A stretch of DNA of 31,243 nt, from positions 1-31,243 of the forward strand of contig CAZKAI010000050.1 in the NCBI GenBank assembly GCA_964550565.1. Direction: 5' to 3'. A program made the position numbers and the translations under genes. The notes beneath the pieces are model-generated. The model saw only the letters and a list, made by a program, of their open reading frames with translations. It was not told the DNA's origin and made no database searches. This document shows positions 17,601-25,228 of this stretch, in pieces (within the stretch, counting starts at the first letter, position 1; each line of letters starts with the position of its first letter). This stretch comes from Anaeroglomus sp964550565. Lineage in GTDB: Bacteria; Planctomycetota; Phycisphaerae; Sedimentisphaerales; Anaerohalosphaeraceae.

Positions 17601-20600
17601 ATGCCCTGGATGATGGTATCACGGCCTTCACCGCGACGGACCATGAATGCCCGCTGCGGGACGTAGCGCGAACCCTGACAATCAATAATCGTGTTGGCAA
17701 CCATGACCGGATCGTTGGGATCTTCGGATGTAATGGTAATACTCTTGCCCATCAGATCCAGACCTTCACCGGTTGCGGTCGTAATCACATAAGGCAGGTT
17801 GGGCCGCGGAGCCAGAATGAGGGTATCGCCGTTTCGTGCGGCTGCCAGCGCGGCATTCACCGTCGGATAGTCCGTGGGCACCAGGCGGTTGCGCGGGACA
17901 TCCAGCTCAAACTCAACCTGAACCTGACGGTTGCCGCTCATGGTAATCGTATTGGTGTTGCCGGTCAGCGTGTCGTCATCGGTGCCGATCCAGCGTTTGA
18001 CGCGATATTTATCTTCCGGGGTTGCCGTCAGAAGGACAACGGTACCCTGTTTGATCATGGCCATATCCATAGACGTTGACACCGTCATCGAGCCGCCGGG
18101 AGTCCATTCAGCCTTCAGGGTTCCATAAGGATGCTTGTCGGCAATATAAACCGATGCCGTCAGCAGATAATCCCGAACCGCCAGGTCTGCATTCTGATGG
18201 TAGCCAAGGTCCATAATCCCCGTATCGAGCACATGGTCGCTGCGGGTGGTACCGAGATAGCCAAAGGTATCCATATCCAGAAGGCTCAAGCTGGCCGGAT
18301 CGCCTGTGTTGACACAGGGGCTCATCGCCCGCTGGCCGGATTCGATCTGGCTGAGATAATAGGTCACCTCAAGCGGCGAATCCGCATCCGTGACACGGAC
18401 AAACAGCGGATCGTGGGCTTCAATATCGTCCCCAAAATTGCCGCCGAAATCCAGCCACAGGGCATCGCCCGGGGCCTCATAGACATCGTCAAATCCGCCC
18501 ATGATATTGGAATATGACGAAATCAGCGTAACATAAGGATTGCCGATCTGCGCAGGATCACCAAGGGCAATCTGGTCGCCATAGAACGCACTGTTATCCC
18601 AGACAATGGTATTGGTCAGCCAGATTACCGCATCAAAGCATCCAATACCGCCGCCATAGCTGTACAGCCCATTGGTAATATTTTCGGCAATCGTGCAATT
18701 GTACACATTGACAAAGGCCGAATTGGCGGAAATGCCGCCGCCGCCGAACCGGGATGTATTTCCATTAAGCAGACAGTTGCGCACCGTCTGATCCATATCA
18801 TCGTCCGGATGCAGACCATAGCCTTCGACGAACAACCCGCCGCCGAATCCATCGCTGGCATTATCCGTAAATCGGCAGGACCGAATCAGGAACGAACTGT
18901 CGAGGGCATAGATGCCCGCTCCGTCACCGCTGATGCCAACCTGGCTGACATCGGTGGCGACATTATTAAAGAGGGTCACATTCTGCAGCAGGACATCGCT
19001 GTCATAGAAGTAGAAACCGCCGCCGTTTTGACCTGTGTTTTCAAAGACCAGACTGTCTTCATGGGTATAAATCACGTGTCCAATCGCGGCACCGGCGCCA
19101 TAGGCACCCGTATTGCCGGAGAAATTGACTTTCCTGAAATGAACCCAGGTCTGGTCCGAAGGAGCCAGATTATAAGCACGCACGCCGCCGCCGCCGCTGA
19201 CATGATAGGTGCTGTTGGTGGTGGCGATATTGCCTTGAAAATCAACGTCTTCGGCATCCAGATAACCGATGGTGGAGTTGGCGCCCTGATCGGCATCCCA
19301 CTCAAATCCAATCATGTACCAGTCATAAAACAGGATTTCAGTCGGCGGTTCGAGAGGTTCGGGCTGCCAAATCTGAATCGCTGCTTTTTTAAGCTGATAA
19401 CGGGTATCAATCAGAAAGCCCCAGATATCATCTTTGACCGTGGTATGGGCCGTCAGATTGAATACACCGTCGATACTGTAATACGTTGTCGTTCCTACAG
19501 GATTACCTTGATTATCGACGTCAATATACCATCCGCGGAACAGGGTGTCGGAGGAGGATGACTGGGGCTGAGCTCCCAGCCAGAAGACACCGGCACCGTC
19601 ACCCACACCATCAAAATCATCGCCCGGATTGCGATCCACGCCGGCGGTATTTTGAATGAAAGAACATCCCTTCAGGGTAATCTGGCAGTTAGGCGCACTG
19701 TACAGGCCGCCGCCGTCCATACCCGAGATATTTTTAATAAACTGGCAATTCTCATAGACTGCGACACAAGGAGTTTCTTTTTGAGTCACAGAGACCATCT
19801 GGTAGTCAATAAGATGTTCAATCGCATTGGGTTCTTCAACGATATCGCCAATCATGAATTCTGCACTGGCTAAAAAGTCGCCGCCGGCATAATCCCAGAA
19901 AGACTGATTGTCCTGAATAACCGTGTTGAGGACCGTGATGTTGCAGCCATACTGATAGAAACTGGCGCCGCCGAGTGTTTTCGTGGAACGGAATGCACCC
20001 GCGGATGAGCCCGGGCTGCCCTGGGGAGCGCCGCCATCACCTCCGGTTGCGCCGCTGCCGCCGCTGCCGCCAATACCACCATCCGCACCATCGCCGCCAT
20101 CACCGCCATCACCGACAATCATGCCGTCGCCGCTATTGCCGCCAAAGCCGCCAAGTCCGCCGTTGCCGCCGCGGGCACCCTGGCCATCTGCTCCGCCGCC
20201 ATCGCCGCCGTCACCGCCGCGATAATCCTGAGATGTCAGAATTTCCGACCTCAGGGCCGTATTGCCGGTGAATTCACAGTCTTCCACAGTAATCGTCGAA
20301 TTGGGGCCGTAATAGACCGCGGCACCATAAGCATAGAAGCCGTCAGAGCTGCCATCGCCGCCCCAGCCTCCAGCCCCGCCGTTACCAAGGACGCCTTCAC
20401 CTTCTTTACCGTCACCGCCGCTGCCGCCGTTGCCGCCATAGCTGCCGACACCGACTCGCACCGAGCACAGATTGACTGTGACATTTTTCAATGTAACTGT
20501 ATTATTGCCGTTGGTAAATATGGCTCCGCCATAGGCACTTCCGCCGAATCCGGCATCACCGCCGGCTCCGCCGTTGCCGCCATAGCCGCCCGCTTCGATA

Positions 20601-23359
20601 TCCTCAGCGCTGGTACCATTGCCGCCGTTTCCGCCGGCAGCGCCGTTACCACCCCAGGCCCGGCAATTTTCAAACAGGGTATTTGAAATGATCGGCGAAC
20701 TGTTCACGTCACAGTAAATCGCGCCGCCGCGCCCTTCACCGCCATGTCCGCCGTCCCCGCCATCTGCGCCATGCTGTCCCTGAGCACCGGGAGGAGTTCT
20801 CCCATTACCGCCATTACTTGCATTTTGACCGATGGCAGCACAGTTTCTGAACACACAGTGATTGATAGTCGGGCTGGCTCCGCCGGTACAGAGAATCGCA
20901 CCACCCAGAGCATCATCGCCGCTTTCTCCCGGCGAGGTGGGCGCCCCTGACGGATTATTCACCGCCATGGCATTAATAATGGTTAAACCGTCAATGACCA
21001 TCGTATTATCGTGCCCCTCGACAAACGAAAACGCTCGTCTTGGAGCATGGTCGCCGCCGCTGCCTTCGGAGGCCTGGCAATCAATCACGGTTGCCGCCAC
21101 CACAGCCGGATCTTCGGGATTTTTACTGCGAATCGTTATATTTTTGCCTACGATTTTAAACATTCCCGGATTGTCCGGATCGGGGATAATCATAGTTGGC
21201 AGCAGATTGCGATTGTCATCATATTGATACGTACCCGGATGAATGACCACAACATCACCATTATTGGCAGTTCTGACCGCTTCGCCAATGGTGGCATACG
21301 GGAACGGTACTTCCAGCGTGCGGCTTGGAGGTGCCAGCAAGACCTTGCTCTCTTCCGAAGCCGCTGTTGAATTCTTAGCCGCGGATTTATCACGAACCAG
21401 AACAACATAGTGATAATAATAGCCCGGTGCTGCACTGCTCAAACCGGTTCTGACAAACGCTGTTGTAGTCTGCCAGTCACTGCTCAATTCCGTCGGATCA
21501 CCTGCATATTGCGGATCCGTCGTACTGGTGCATTCAAATTTATACTCCACACCGCTTTCATCGTAATGGGTTGCAGCTTCCATCGCAATGGCAGTCGTGC
21601 TGATTTTGCGAGGTCTGGCTTTCCACCGGGCCGGACTGGGCGCCGGAGGAAGGGTATCGGAACCCACCGAGGTCGTCGCAGAACTCGACACAGACCATCC
21701 GGTTTCGTTCCTGTTAATGGATTTGTCACGCACCTTGCAGCGGAAATTCAGGGTAGCCCCCTGCGGAACACTGGTACACTGATACAGCGGACTGTCCTGC
21801 CAGGAGGTACTGTCAAATGTGTTGTTTTCGATACAATCAAAGAAGTATTCGACGCCGGATTTATCCGTGGCTTCGGCCGCCCGCATCACAATATGCGACA
21901 TACCGGTCGCCACAGGGGCGATATCCCATTGGGCCGGGTTAGGCGTCGGAGCTGCCGTATCGCCGCCGCTGATTTGCTCAATCGCCGCCTCGACATTGAC
22001 CAGGGGGCGGATAATATCCGGTGCTTCTGTATCCGTGGTCGGAATGCCGGTTAATTTGAAGAGCTGAACAACTTCGTTTTGTGTCAGATAGCTGCCTGTT
22101 CTTTCATAACTGGCCTGCTGCAGCACGGCAATCACACCCGAGACATAAGGTGTTGCACAGGACGTTCCGGCAAAACAACTCGTCCAATTGCCGGCATCGT
22201 AACCGTTTACACCCACGATATCACTGGTGGTGGTACAATCGGCCGGGGCGAATACATCCAGGAGAATGCCGGTGTTTGAATAGGGCATTACCATTCCAGC
22301 CGCCGTAATGCCAGGCCCCAATCCCGCTGCATCCGATACCGCACCCACAGCAATCGTATTGGAATTGGCCGCCGGCAGACTGATACCATTTTTGTTAGAT
22401 TCATTACCGGACGCAACCACCACAATCATCCCCGCTGCAACACAGTTTTTGGCACCCTGGGCTTCCAGAGGATTAATCGCATCCGCCAGAGCCTCATCAT
22501 TCAGGTGAGTGGGTGCCCCCCAACTGTTGCTGACCACCAGAATCGGATTGGACGGGTCGTCATACTTATGCGTAACGCACCAGTCCCAGGACGCCACACC
22601 GCCATCATTGGTCGGATTGCCGGTAACATCATCAGCAAATTTCAACGCATAAATCTTGGCATCCGGAGCAGCACCGCCGATATAATCCCCGGCCTCGATA
22701 TAACTGCCCGCAGCGACACCGGCAACACTGGTTCCGTGAGCCTGGGCATTACCCGGCAGAATCGGTGCCGGATCATTATCCATACCGCCAAAATCATATC
22801 CGCCAATAACTTTACTGTTGGGGAATCCTCCATTACCCATTGCAGGATGGGTATAATCCGTGCCGCTGTCGACAATCGCTATCGCCACCCCTTTTCCGGT
22901 GTATTTGGAGCGATAGGTCATGGCTTTAATCAGGGCAAGCCCCTGCTTCATCTGAAATGCAACATTCACAACAGGCTGAATGTAGCGAACATTTTTGTCG
23001 GCAATCAGCTTGTCCAGCCCGGCCTCGGTAATAGACCCTGAAAACGCTGCGATATTGTCGTATTTATACCGCAGGGTAAATTCGCTGGTCGTCAGCGTGG
23101 ACAAGACCGCATTCTGCTTTGCTTTGACTGCCGATTGCAGCGTGGCAAGCGACGTCTTGGAATTCCAGTCGGTCGTGCTGCGGACCGCCTCCGGCTCAAA
23201 TAAGCCGACGATCACAGGGACCTGACTTTGCCCCGAGGCAAAGCCGCTCTGAATTTTTGCAGCATCAGTAAACTTCGACGACCCATAATTCACAGCCGTC
23301 GCACTGGATACCATCATCAGGCAAGCCAGCAATACACACCACACACTCATACGATTCAT
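11675..23359 (-). CDS. Giant secreted S8 protease with three beta-helix modules and a dockerin-like domain
   Basis: About 3,894 aa. The ATG at 23359 is preferred: GGAGG lies 5 bases upstream and a signal peptide follows at once (MNRMSVWCVLLACLMMVSS). Residues ~45-135 resemble an I9 propeptide. The S8 domain has Asp164 (IVDSGTDYTHP), His208 (AHGTSVAG), oxyanion Asn319 (VASGNES) and Ser400 (GTSCATPYVSG), so it should be active. Two Ig/Fn3-like repeats (~480-670) follow. Three right-handed beta-helix modules start near 680, 1824 and 2734, each opening with a PYxTxxxAxxxAxxGDTV-like line and closing with an ...INTG...DxGxVDLGYHY-like line. InlB-B-like linkers (VVLLTATPEDKYRVKRWIG) separate them. 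A dockerin-like pair lies at ~3486-3546 and three more Ig-like repeats end the protein, with no PEP-CTERM tail. Likely an extracellular, perhaps polysaccharide- or surface-associated protease; the substrate is unknown. Confidence 0.94.
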   Translation of the reverse strand: MNRMSVWCVLLACLMMVSSATAVNYGSSKFTDAAKIQSGFASGQSQVPVIVGLFEPEAVRSTTDWNSKTSLATLQSAVKAKQNAVLSTLTTSEFTLRYKYDNIAAFSGSITEAGLDKLIADKNVRYIQPVVNVAFQMKQGLALIKAMTYRSKYTGKGVAIAIVDSGTDYTHPAMGNGGFPNSKVIGGYDFGGMDNDPAPILPGNAQAHGTSVAGVAAGSYIEAGDYIGGAAPDAKIYALKFADDVTGNPTNDGGVASWDWCVTHKYDDPSNPILVVSNSWGAPTHLNDEALADAINPLEAQGAKNCVAAGMIVVVASGNESNKNGISLPAANSNTIAVGAVSDAAGLGPGITAAGMVMPYSNTGILLDVFAPADCTTTSDIVGVNGYDAGNWTSCFAGTSCATPYVSGVIAVLQQASYERTGSYLTQNEVVQLFKLTGIPTTDTEAPDIIRPLVNVEAAIEQISGGDTAAPTPNPAQWDIAPVATGMSHIVMRAAEATDKSGVEYFFDCIENNTFDSTSWQDSPLYQCTSVPQGATLNFRCKVRDKSINRNETGWSVSSSATTSVGSDTLPPAPSPARWKARPRKISTTAIAMEAATHYDESGVEYKFECTSTTDPQYAGDPTELSSDWQTTTAFVRTGLSSAAPGYYYHYVVLVRDKSAAKNSTAASEESKVLLAPPSRTLEVPFPYATIGEAVRTANNGDVVVIHPGTYQYDDNRNLLPTMIIPDPDNPGMFKIVGKNITIRSKNPEDPAVVAATVIDCQASEGSGGDHAPRRAFSFVEGHDNTMVIDGLTIINAMAVNNPSGAPTSPGESGDDALGGAILCTGGASPTINHCVFRNCAAIGQNASNGGNGRTPPGAQGQHGADGGDGGHGGEGRGGAIYCDVNSSPIISNTLFENCRAWGGNGAAGGNGGNGTSAEDIEAGGYGGNGGAGGDAGFGGSAYGGAIFTNGNNTVTLKNVTVNLCSVRVGVGSYGGNGGSGGDGKEGEGVLGNGGAGGWGGDGSSDGFYAYGAAVYYGPNSTITVEDCEFTGNTALRSEILTSQDYRGGDGGDGGGADGQGARGGNGGLGGFGGNSGDGMIVGDGGDGGDGADGGIGGSGGSGATGGDGGAPQGSPGSSAGAFRSTKTLGGASFYQYGCNITVLNTVIQDNQSFWDYAGGDFLASAEFMIGDIVEEPNAIEHLIDYQMVSVTQKETPCVAVYENCQFIKNISGMDGGGLYSAPNCQITLKGCSFIQNTAGVDRNPGDDFDGVGDGAGVFWLGAQPQSSSSDTLFRGWYIDVDNQGNPVGTTTYYSIDGVFNLTAHTTVKDDIWGFLIDTRYQLKKAAIQIWQPEPLEPPTEILFYDWYMIGFEWDADQGANSTIGYLDAEDVDFQGNIATTNSTYHVSGGGGVRAYNLAPSDQTWVHFRKVNFSGNTGAYGAGAAIGHVIYTHEDSLVFENTGQNGGGFYFYDSDVLLQNVTLFNNVATDVSQVGISGDGAGIYALDSSFLIRSCRFTDNASDGFGGGLFVEGYGLHPDDDMDQTVRNCLLNGNTSRFGGGGISANSAFVNVYNCTIAENITNGLYSYGGGIGCFDAVIWLTNTIVWDNSAFYGDQIALGDPAQIGNPYVTLISSYSNIMGGFDDVYEAPGDALWLDFGGNFGDDIEAHDPLFVRVTDADSPLEVTYYLSQIESGQRAMSPCVNTGDPASLSLLDMDTFGYLGTTRSDHVLDTGIMDLGYHQNADLAVRDYLLTASVYIADKHPYGTLKAEWTPGGSMTVSTSMDMAMIKQGTVVLLTATPEDKYRVKRWIGTDDDTLTGNTNTITMSGNRQVQVEFELDVPRNRLVPTDYPTVNAALAAARNGDTLILAPRPNLPYVITTATGEGLDLMGKSITITSEDPNDPVMVANTIIDCQGSRYVPQRAFMVRRGEGRDTIIQGITIRNAYWTGALGLNAALPNPPMPDDPTINPPAPNRANSGEDAIGDGFGGAILIENGSSPIIRNCVFYNCQVVAAWGGDGANGRIAPEDSNADGQSGGHAGLGQGNGYGGAIAILDKSSPLIQNCIFTENRALGGCGGNGGNGSNADGSGRESWGGDGGYGIGDGIGGAIYAAAQCDAVITGCTFTSNYARQGFPGTGGTRGSGATYPDPWNPSTAGTNGFTMSYGMIRGGAITLGNGATSSVIDCVFDGNKAFEADYLNTIYVIGDQQVTQTSEEYQFLTRGGAITVDPNSTIETFSNLIIKNSGGCALDIGQKTEIYVKDCVFENNYDWEKTYLDFYLEPEQVLQLYEQYYPEALTVSAGAVFISEDCPEVVFEGCTFNKNYSKSYGGAINAKSDFTAINCSFGANEAQSNGGAIDMYYYIPDPNTRTLEMTLTGCTFADNKAGNWGGAVHTQNFEGTFNQCNFINNTAWSGGAMHLSEGIVQMGNSLFSGNTATGLSYFHRAVTGEGFGGAVACLNTSATIVDSVFVENRAESGQGQGGAIALVSGNAIISHQFDNCLLADNYAKLTGGAVALTNDVEPSFNNCTFVGNTTDGNGGGLFISNSSKADLSNSIFSGNSRFAVYEQPSTADAQVKNCLFYSNPNGDYFDAQTASALTVPQLNAIAGNGANLAANPLFAVGVLGNYYLSPSSPAINAGNGTALSFGLNTYTTNTSISPAILDSGIVDLGYHYYNAADANIMPRFTLTAYVQDNRGVVTPSSQTYYMGQKATLTTQIQPDYVITGYSGGTVNDASDKAVNYVMMTSNKTITVLVRQRQTYVIGGSSPYTEVQQAIDAAKDGDTVVILPGHYTGSVGVNDSYYSSLITISLNGKKLKITGSNPADEEVVRATIFENYEIDLINAPEEAVIEGFTLYSGEMYIWGGNPTIRNVVFDRCRWTGGTEIITPQACPNPMDGGNGGSVLGGAVTVIESAPKFISCSFENNMAQGGNGQDGIGGCPAHLVGGDGGWPGRGYGGAVYAGFSSNVTFDHCTFTGNEARGGVGGNGGNGAQNSHGGRGGGLSWPESIETSFDSFDWWDGWEQGDKYYFYSTYFGTYDYEVWARWFGWTKWKNWEEFLASSDYADAATSTPKKDGYEEYWRYSGYGGAVYCAYDTTAKFVSCTFNDNVTESSVSGVGGTLSATPDRPIDLPTAGGAVFALHNCALEFADCKFNNNLADRVTVELPLTFNVSFGGAVAYENECDVVFTRCDFNNNEASVGGGLYAFKSQTTVVDCNSFDNYAYAGSGIYAEYDTIEITNTRFVRNEAVTPPANVIPGEGENDPPLIYETLAAAGQGGGLFVGSADLKLSHSVFTTNLADISGGGIYLTGEVPVNSRIFNCLFDNNVGRRDGGGASVNWFASSSFANCTFAANQSMGRGGEYSGPGSGGGMYCAYGSNVSIIDSIFWGNNAAEGGQINIGTGFISDPRPATLTISYSDVQGGNTVSSVRVGSGSTLNWGTGNINADPGFQIHPEGLGNYYLNQGGPCISTGSVPAGSIGLETYTTNILGGLDKGIVDMGYHYPLQQGTSSCVMTDLMMNGQIGVDDLAILIQHWLFGCSDLNTWCSGSDFNYDALVDFDDMAILSRCWLEADTEAPTAPAWALIDPIVAPFNTSNRLVLTGQPTVDNWFPESQLQYQFFCVDPVGGPSSGWLNDPVYTISSGLIFGNQYRYQYQVRDPMGNISIASLTQIGIPGSQYFPQPDPLNPVVNPVMLWTTPPAAMDQTRIIMTALQIVESAALGLEYQYARFVGPAAVGGSVIFTVQNHNNSANLPANTFYSTTPWVFTDTGLTLGQEYTYQVRCRYNKGPWTAWSAAATATPQAVDNEPPLPNPAEMLSATKVNVNGIWYHLVVAQEAADDSDVQYQFECVVGPSLSAENAMWRNVDNVAVLPNNPNGTAQTPNVIWVRVDSQFAGYQYRVRYSDRSPLQNIGQWSTPLQAQ
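12723..12905 (-). other. Dockerin-like duplicated calcium-loop segment
   Basis: Residues ~3486-3546 of the giant protein carry two EF-hand-like loops, each followed by a helix: DLMMNGQIGVDDLAILIQHW and DFNYDALVDFDDMAILSRCW. This is the type I dockerin pattern common in planctomycete secreted proteins. Unusually it is internal, with about 350 residues of Ig-like repeats after it. No cohesin partner is in the window. Confidence 0.75.
20000..20835 (-). repeat. CCGCC-rich stretch encoding Gly/Asp/Asn-rich loops
   Basis: Within the first beta-helix module, four Gly-rich insertions (GGDGGDGGADG-like, GGNGGNG-like) separate beta-helix rungs. In the plus strand they appear as runs of CCGCC, CCGCCATC and CCGCCGTTG. 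Shorter insertions of the same type occur in module 2 (about 17100-17340) and module 3 (about 14440-14760). The periodicity is codon-driven (GGC GGN GAY/AAY), not a fixed DNA repeat. The loops may bind calcium or act as flexible spacers (inference). Confidence 0.75.
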
Positions 23360-23433
23360 AACACCCTCCATACGGAAATAAGTCCTGATTCTCATATTCG
23401 CCTTTCCGATCACATTCCAAAAAACACAAGACG

Positions 23434-23460
23434 TCCCTGCCTAAACAGGCGCTGTAGGGA
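23434..23460 (-). promoter_or_regulatory. Hairpin in the 5' leader of the giant gene
   Basis: In the minus-strand leader, TCCCT pairs with AGGGA around an inner GCCT-GTTT-AGGC hairpin, with a 5-base one-sided bulge (ACAGC). It lies about 75 bases before the ATG. It matches no riboswitch class I know. It may stabilise the mRNA. Confidence 0.35.
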
Positions 23461-23510
23461 TTATCGATTGTCTCTTAGAATCGGAAAAAGTCCCCATTGA
23501 GATTAAGCGG

Positions 23511-23539
23511 AAAATAGCAGAAACCATCCGAAAAGTCAA
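23511..23539 (-). promoter_or_regulatory. Sigma-70-like promoter of the giant gene
   Basis: On the minus strand, TTGACT (23539-23534), a 17-bp spacer and TATTTT (23516-23511). The -35 box matches at 5 of 6 positions and the -10 box at 4 of 6. The leader would be about 145 bases and contains the hairpin at 23434-23460. Confidence 0.45.
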
Positions 23540-23831
23540 GAAGAATATAGAGTTACGACTCCCAACAGCCTATAAAATTCCGATATTATAGGACGTTTTT
23601 GTATCGTTCTATTTACATCATTCTTGTACCCCCAAATGACCAATAACTATTTCATTCCCACTATTAGTAACTGATTTGCTAATCTAATTTCAAATAAAAT
23701 CTGATTTTTTTGAAAAATTTTAGATTTTTCTTCACTTTTTTCAAAAATTTGATATACCCTTCACGATTTTATTTGTCTTTCCTTGGAATCCGGCCGCGAC
23801 ATGGCTGTCTGCAAGTTCCGGAATAATATGG
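23540..23831. other. AT-rich divergent intergenic DNA, no gene
   Basis: This stretch lies between the promoters of the giant gene (minus) and the aroA-like gene (plus). It is strongly AT-rich compared with the flanking genes and contains no credible reading frame. It holds a 6-bp inverted repeat CCTATA/TATAGG (23569-23592) and the A/T-tract direct repeats listed separately. Nothing else was recognised. Confidence 0.6.
23706..23750. repeat. A/T-tract direct repeat, 30-bp period
   Basis: TTTTTTGAAAAATTT (23706-23720) recurs as TTTTTTCAAAAATTT (23736-23750), identical at 14 of 15 positions and spaced exactly 30 bp, close to three helical turns. Each copy is itself nearly palindromic. The tracts lie about 80-125 bp upstream of the aroA-like -10 box. 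They could be intrinsically curved DNA or a binding site. Confidence 0.45.
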
Positions 23832-23837
23832 TATAAA
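23829..23837 (+). promoter_or_regulatory. Extended -10 promoter of the aroA-like gene
   Basis: TGG-TATAAA at 23829-23837 fits an extended -10 box (TGnTATAAT, 5 of 6 in the hexamer). The -35 position (CTGCAA, 17 bp upstream) is poor. The start point would be near 23844, a leader of about 19 bases to the GTG start. Confidence 0.4.
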
Positions 23838-23862
23838 GACAGAATTAAGACAGAAATACATT

Positions 23863-25149
23863 GTGTATATAAATGCTCTAAAATCAAGACTTTCCGGCCA
23901 GGTCGCAATACCTGCCTCCAAATCCCACACCATTCGGGCCGTGGCGATTGCCTCATTGGCAGATGGACAGAGCATCATTCGTAATCCTCTTTATTCCCAT
24001 GATACCCTGTCTTGTGTCAGCACATATCGTGCTTTAGGAGCAGCTATCGACACAACCAATCCCTCGCAATGGATTGTCCAGGGGATCTGTGGAGAAATCA
24101 ACCATCAAATCGCGACTATTGACGTCGGAAACTCCGGAACCACCCTGGCTATAGCTCTTGGTTCCGCAAGCCTTGCTGCTCCAGGTAAAGAAGTGATTTT
24201 TACCGGCGACTACCAAATACAAAACCGACCAGTCGGTCCTCTTTGCAAGGCTTTGACTCAGCTCGGAGCAAGCTGCCTGCCTGTCAAGAATAATGATTGT
24301 GCCCCGGTCCTGGTCAAAGGACGGCTTTCCGGCGGCAAAGTCAGTATTCATTGCCCAACCAGTCAATATCTCAGCAGTCTTTTATTGGCATGTCCGCTTG
24401 CTGATGGAGATACCGAAATCGAAGTTCCCCTGCTGTACGAACCCGATTACGCCAAAATGACCCTCGATTGGCTTGATAAACAAGGCATTCGCTATTCACG
24501 TCAGGAAATGGCACATTTCTCTATTTCAGGACACCAGAAATATACTTCGTTTAACTCACCGGTCGCCGCCGATTTTTCCAGCGCAACCTTCTTTCTGTGT
24601 GCCGGGGCATTGCTGGCCGATGAACTGACGCTGACCGGGTTGGACTTTTCCGACAGTCAGCCGGACAAGGCGGTGGTGAATTATTTACAGCAAATGGGAG
24701 CAGATATCGCCGTCAGCCCCGAGGGCATCCTCGTCCGTAAATCCTCTCTGAAAGGGATTGATATCGATATGAACCGGACGCCCGACGCTCTGCCGGCCAT
24801 GGCCGTAACAGCGGCATTTGCATCCGGAACAACCCGATTGCTCAATGTCCCGCAGGCCCGTAACAAGGAGACGGACCGTATCGCCTGTATGGCCAGAGAG
24901 TTAACGAAGCTGGGCGCTGATGTCGAAGAATTGCCTGATGGCATGGTGATTCACGGCGGCAAAAAGCTGCATCCCGCCCCCCTTCACGGCTATGATGACC
25001 ATCGCATTGTAATGGCCTGTGCCATCGCCGGAATGTGTCTCGAAAACGGCTCATTGACCGTCGATACAGCCGAAGCTGCCGGTGTTACATTTCCTGATTT
25101 TGTCCCGCTGATGAACAGCATCGGCGCTAAGATTACCCTGTCTAAGTAA
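23863..25149 (+). CDS. aroA: EPSP synthase (AroA)-like enolpyruvyl transferase
   Basis: AroA transfers enolpyruvyl from PEP to shikimate-3-phosphate. The protein is 428 aa, the family length, and starts with GTG; the ribosome site is weak. Retained family residues: PASKSHTIR (Lys20, Ser21, Arg25), GNSGTT, NRPVGPL (Arg of the PEP site), the TSQYL loop, TPDALPAMAV (catalytic Asp), KETDR (catalytic Glu, Arg) and DDHR (His, Arg). By eye against E. coli AroA several positions differ: the Arg of GNxGTxxR is Ala, the acceptor-pocket Ser169, Ser197 and Asn336 appear as Thr, Glu and Gln, and Lys411 is Val. PEP chemistry should therefore be intact, while acceptor specificity is uncertain. A PEPCK-like gene follows 79 bp downstream, then an AroC-like gene. 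It may be the organism's normal EPSP synthase or a specialised paralogue. Confidence 0.87.
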   Translation: MYINALKSRLSGQVAIPASKSHTIRAVAIASLADGQSIIRNPLYSHDTLSCVSTYRALGAAIDTTNPSQWIVQGICGEINHQIATIDVGNSGTTLAIALGSASLAAPGKEVIFTGDYQIQNRPVGPLCKALTQLGASCLPVKNNDCAPVLVKGRLSGGKVSIHCPTSQYLSSLLLACPLADGDTEIEVPLLYEPDYAKMTLDWLDKQGIRYSRQEMAHFSISGHQKYTSFNSPVAADFSSATFFLCAGALLADELTLTGLDFSDSQPDKAVVNYLQQMGADIAVSPEGILVRKSSLKGIDIDMNRTPDALPAMAVTAAFASGTTRLLNVPQARNKETDRIACMARELTKLGADVEELPDGMVIHGGKKLHPAPLHGYDDHRIVMACAIAGMCLENGSLTVDTAEAAGVTFPDFVPLMNSIGAKITLSK

Positions 25150-25228
25150 AATAATGAACCATTTATGGAGTATATCCGTACACAATCACTGCGCGTACTG
25201 AATAGAAGAAAGGTTAAGGAATCCAGTT

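Noticed and set aside
13079..20225. Several long plus-strand open frames (250-450 codons) opposite the giant gene, for example 13079-14410, 14444-15640 and 15938-17299
   Set aside because: They are mirror frames caused by the biased codons of the giant gene. Their products lack motifs and signal or membrane logic, and the minus-strand frame has a complete domain series.
20000..20225. CCGCC-rich array as a possible CRISPR or microsatellite
   Set aside because: There are no constant repeats with unique spacers; the pattern is explained by Gly-rich codons inside the giant gene.
23434..23460. Leader hairpin as a riboswitch
   Set aside because: Too small, without the conserved core of any ligand-binding class I know; kept only as an unexplained leader hairpin.
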